A DNA stretch of 45,177 nucleotides from Blastopirellula sp. (GTDB taxonomy: Bacteria > Planctomycetota > Planctomycetia > Pirellulales > Pirellulaceae). This document shows positions 43,978 to 45,177 of this stretch, piece after piece; position 1 is the first letter of the stretch; each line of letters begins with the position of its first letter. Below the pieces are notes generated by a model. That model ran no database searches and had not been told where the DNA came from. It saw nothing but the letters and a program-made list of their open reading frames with translations. The position numbers were made by a program, and so were the translations under genes. Location: positions 1 to 45,177 of the forward strand of contig NVWB01000159.1 in assembly GCA_002733575.1 (NCBI GenBank), in the 5' to 3' direction.

Positions 43978-45177
43978 ATGCTCAAGATGTCTTTCACGTC
44001 ATGCGTCTTTCTCTTACTGGCAATTGCCCGTCTCTGTTATGCCGCAGATACTAGGCCCAACATTTTGCTCATCGTGGCTGATGACATGGGTTACTCCGAT
44101 ATTGGCCCCTTCGGTGGAGAGATTGACACTCCGAATCTAGATGCCCTGGCCAAGTCGGGCATGCTGTTCTCAGACTTCCACACCGCGCCTTCGTGCTCGC
44201 CCACCCGTTCTATGATGTTTAGTGGAACAGACAATCATCTCTCTGGGCTAGGCTCGATGGGTGAACTTGTAACGCCCAATCAAAAGGGGCAACCTGGGTA
44301 CGAAGGTTTTTTGAATGATCGAGTTGTGAGTATTCCTTCGCTCTTGCGAGACGCCGGTTATTTTACCGCCATGGCAGGGAAATGGCATCTCGGTGAAGAA
44401 CCTGAGCAAGACCCTTCCCGACGCGGCTTCCAAAAAGCGTACACCATGCTTTCCGGTGGTACTAGCCATTTCGATGATGAGTGGATGATGTACGCCAACT
44501 ACACACCGATCTACCGTGAGAATGGAGTTCGCGTGCATGTGCCCAAGGGTTTCTATTCATCGGAATTCTACACTAGCAAGCTGATTGAGTATCTTGATGA
44601 AGGCCCTGCTGACCAACCATTTTTCGGCTATCTCGCGTTTACTGCTCCGCACGATCCTCTGCATGCCCCGGATGACTGGGTCGATAAGTATAAGGGAAAG
44701 TACGATGCAGGCTATGACGCGCTTCGCCAAACCCGTCTCAAGCGATTAAAGGAACTTGGCTTCATTTCTCAAGATGCGAAAGCGTTTCCCCGACTTCCCT
44801 CGATCAAGTCTTGGGAGGAAATCACAGACCAACAGAAGAAACTAGAATCCCGAAGAATGGAAGTCTATGCCGCGATGATCGCAAACATCGACCATCAAAT
44901 AGGAAGACTGTTCAAACATCTCAAGCAGACCGGACAATGGGAAAACACGTTGGTTATTTTCTTGTCAGACAACGGGGCGAACGGCCTCTACATGTACCAG
45001 TACCCAAATACCGACGAAGCTTGGGTCGAGCGAAACTCTGACAACCGATTCGAGAACCTGGGTCGCCAGTATTCAAGAATGGCGGCCGGTCCCGCCTGGG
45101 CTCAAGTTAGCATGACACCTTTTCGGATGTTCAAAACATTTGTCTCCGAAGGAGGAATTCGCTCTCCGTTAATCATG
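43978..45177 (+). CDS. Exported arylsulfatase (3' end outside window)
   Basis: An open frame runs without a stop from the ATG at 43978 to the window edge: exactly 400 codons. The signal peptide (residues 5-22) ends C-Y-A-A, followed by the metal motif I-V-A-D-D-M-G-Y-S-D-I and the catalytic C-S-P-T-R (Cys73 to Arg77). The G-K-W-H-L-G motif and a second metal-site sequence F-L-S-D-N-G-A follow. The order resembles arylsulfatase A of the AtsA type, which is normally about 500-560 residues, so roughly a quarter is missing. It should act outside the cytoplasm on sulfate esters. Compared with the sulfatase at 1936 it has a signal peptide. Confidence 0.95.
   Translation, partial: MLKMSFTSCVFLLLAIARLCYAADTRPNILLIVADDMGYSDIGPFGGEIDTPNLDALAKSGMLFSDFHTAPSCSPTRSMMFSGTDNHLSGLGSMGELVTPNQKGQPGYEGFLNDRVVSIPSLLRDAGYFTAMAGKWHLGEEPEQDPSRRGFQKAYTMLSGGTSHFDDEWMMYANYTPIYRENGVRVHVPKGFYSSEFYTSKLIEYLDEGPADQPFFGYLAFTAPHDPLHAPDDWVDKYKGKYDAGYDALRQTRLKRLKELGFISQDAKAFPRLPSIKSWEEITDQQKKLESRRMEVYAAMIANIDHQIGRLFKHLKQTGQWENTLVIFLSDNGANGLYMYQYPNTDEAWVERNSDNRFENLGRQYSRMAAGPAWAQVSMTPFRMFKTFVSEGGIRSPLIM

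Noticed and set aside
1..45177. tRNA, rRNA and CRISPR arrays
   Set aside because: No T-loop-type GTTCGAATC block in a cloverleaf context, no rRNA core sequence and no regularly spaced direct repeats were found by eye.

Overview
The window reads as a chromosomal segment of a low-to-moderate GC planctomycete, most likely in the Pirellulales/Planctomycetales. The lineage call rests on gene content: a DUF1559 protein with a type IV pilin-like N-terminus beside a small lipoprotein, two sulfatases, a PQQ-type beta-propeller protein, a GH38-like protein, a fucose-isomerase-like protein, a GYF_2 membrane protein and a Sec-exported nickel superoxide dismutase. No rRNA, tRNA, phage, transposase or CRISPR array was seen.

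Layout. 1-6.3 kb: YgfZ-like protein, a small hypothetical, a cytoplasmic-type sulfatase, carA and an AlaC-type aminotransferase, with a candidate structured RNA on the plus strand between carA and alaC. 6.5-13.3 kb (minus strand): a two-module SurA-like parvulin protein, the lipoprotein/DUF1559 pair, and a tandem duplication of a membrane-anchored von Willebrand A protein. 13.6-14.4 kb: a small protein and the nickel SOD, which converges on mutS across a shared terminator. 14.5-22.9 kb (minus): mutS, PQQ propeller, plsC, cmk and a GH38-like protein.

23.2-34.2 kb is the most distinctive block. A promoter-led, four-gene plus-strand cluster encodes a PilM-like ATPase-fold protein with a transmembrane and PilN/O-like extension, two membrane-anchored proteins rich in Gly, Tyr and Cys, and a 1311-residue secretin with TPR-like N-terminal repeats. 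It looks like a planctomycete version of the type IV pilus/type II secretion alignment complex and outer-membrane channel, with the usual small PilN/O/P proteins replaced by large low-complexity ones. 34.3-36.2 kb: a DUF423 protein with a large acidic insertion, and an MscS channel. 36.2-36.6 kb: a roughly 384 bp element with terminal inverted repeats, related to a second copy near position 1.1 kb. 36.9-45.2 kb: a DUF900 lipoprotein hydrolase, fucose-isomerase-like protein, GYF_2 protein, membrane-anchored hypothetical, DUF6370-like lipoprotein flanked by two copies of a palindromic repeat, an exported esterase and an exported arylsulfatase cut by the window edge.

Several starts were moved from upstream TTG/GTG codons to internal ATGs where a ribosome binding site or signal peptide supports this. 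No similarity search was run, so family names come from recognised motifs and overall resemblance.
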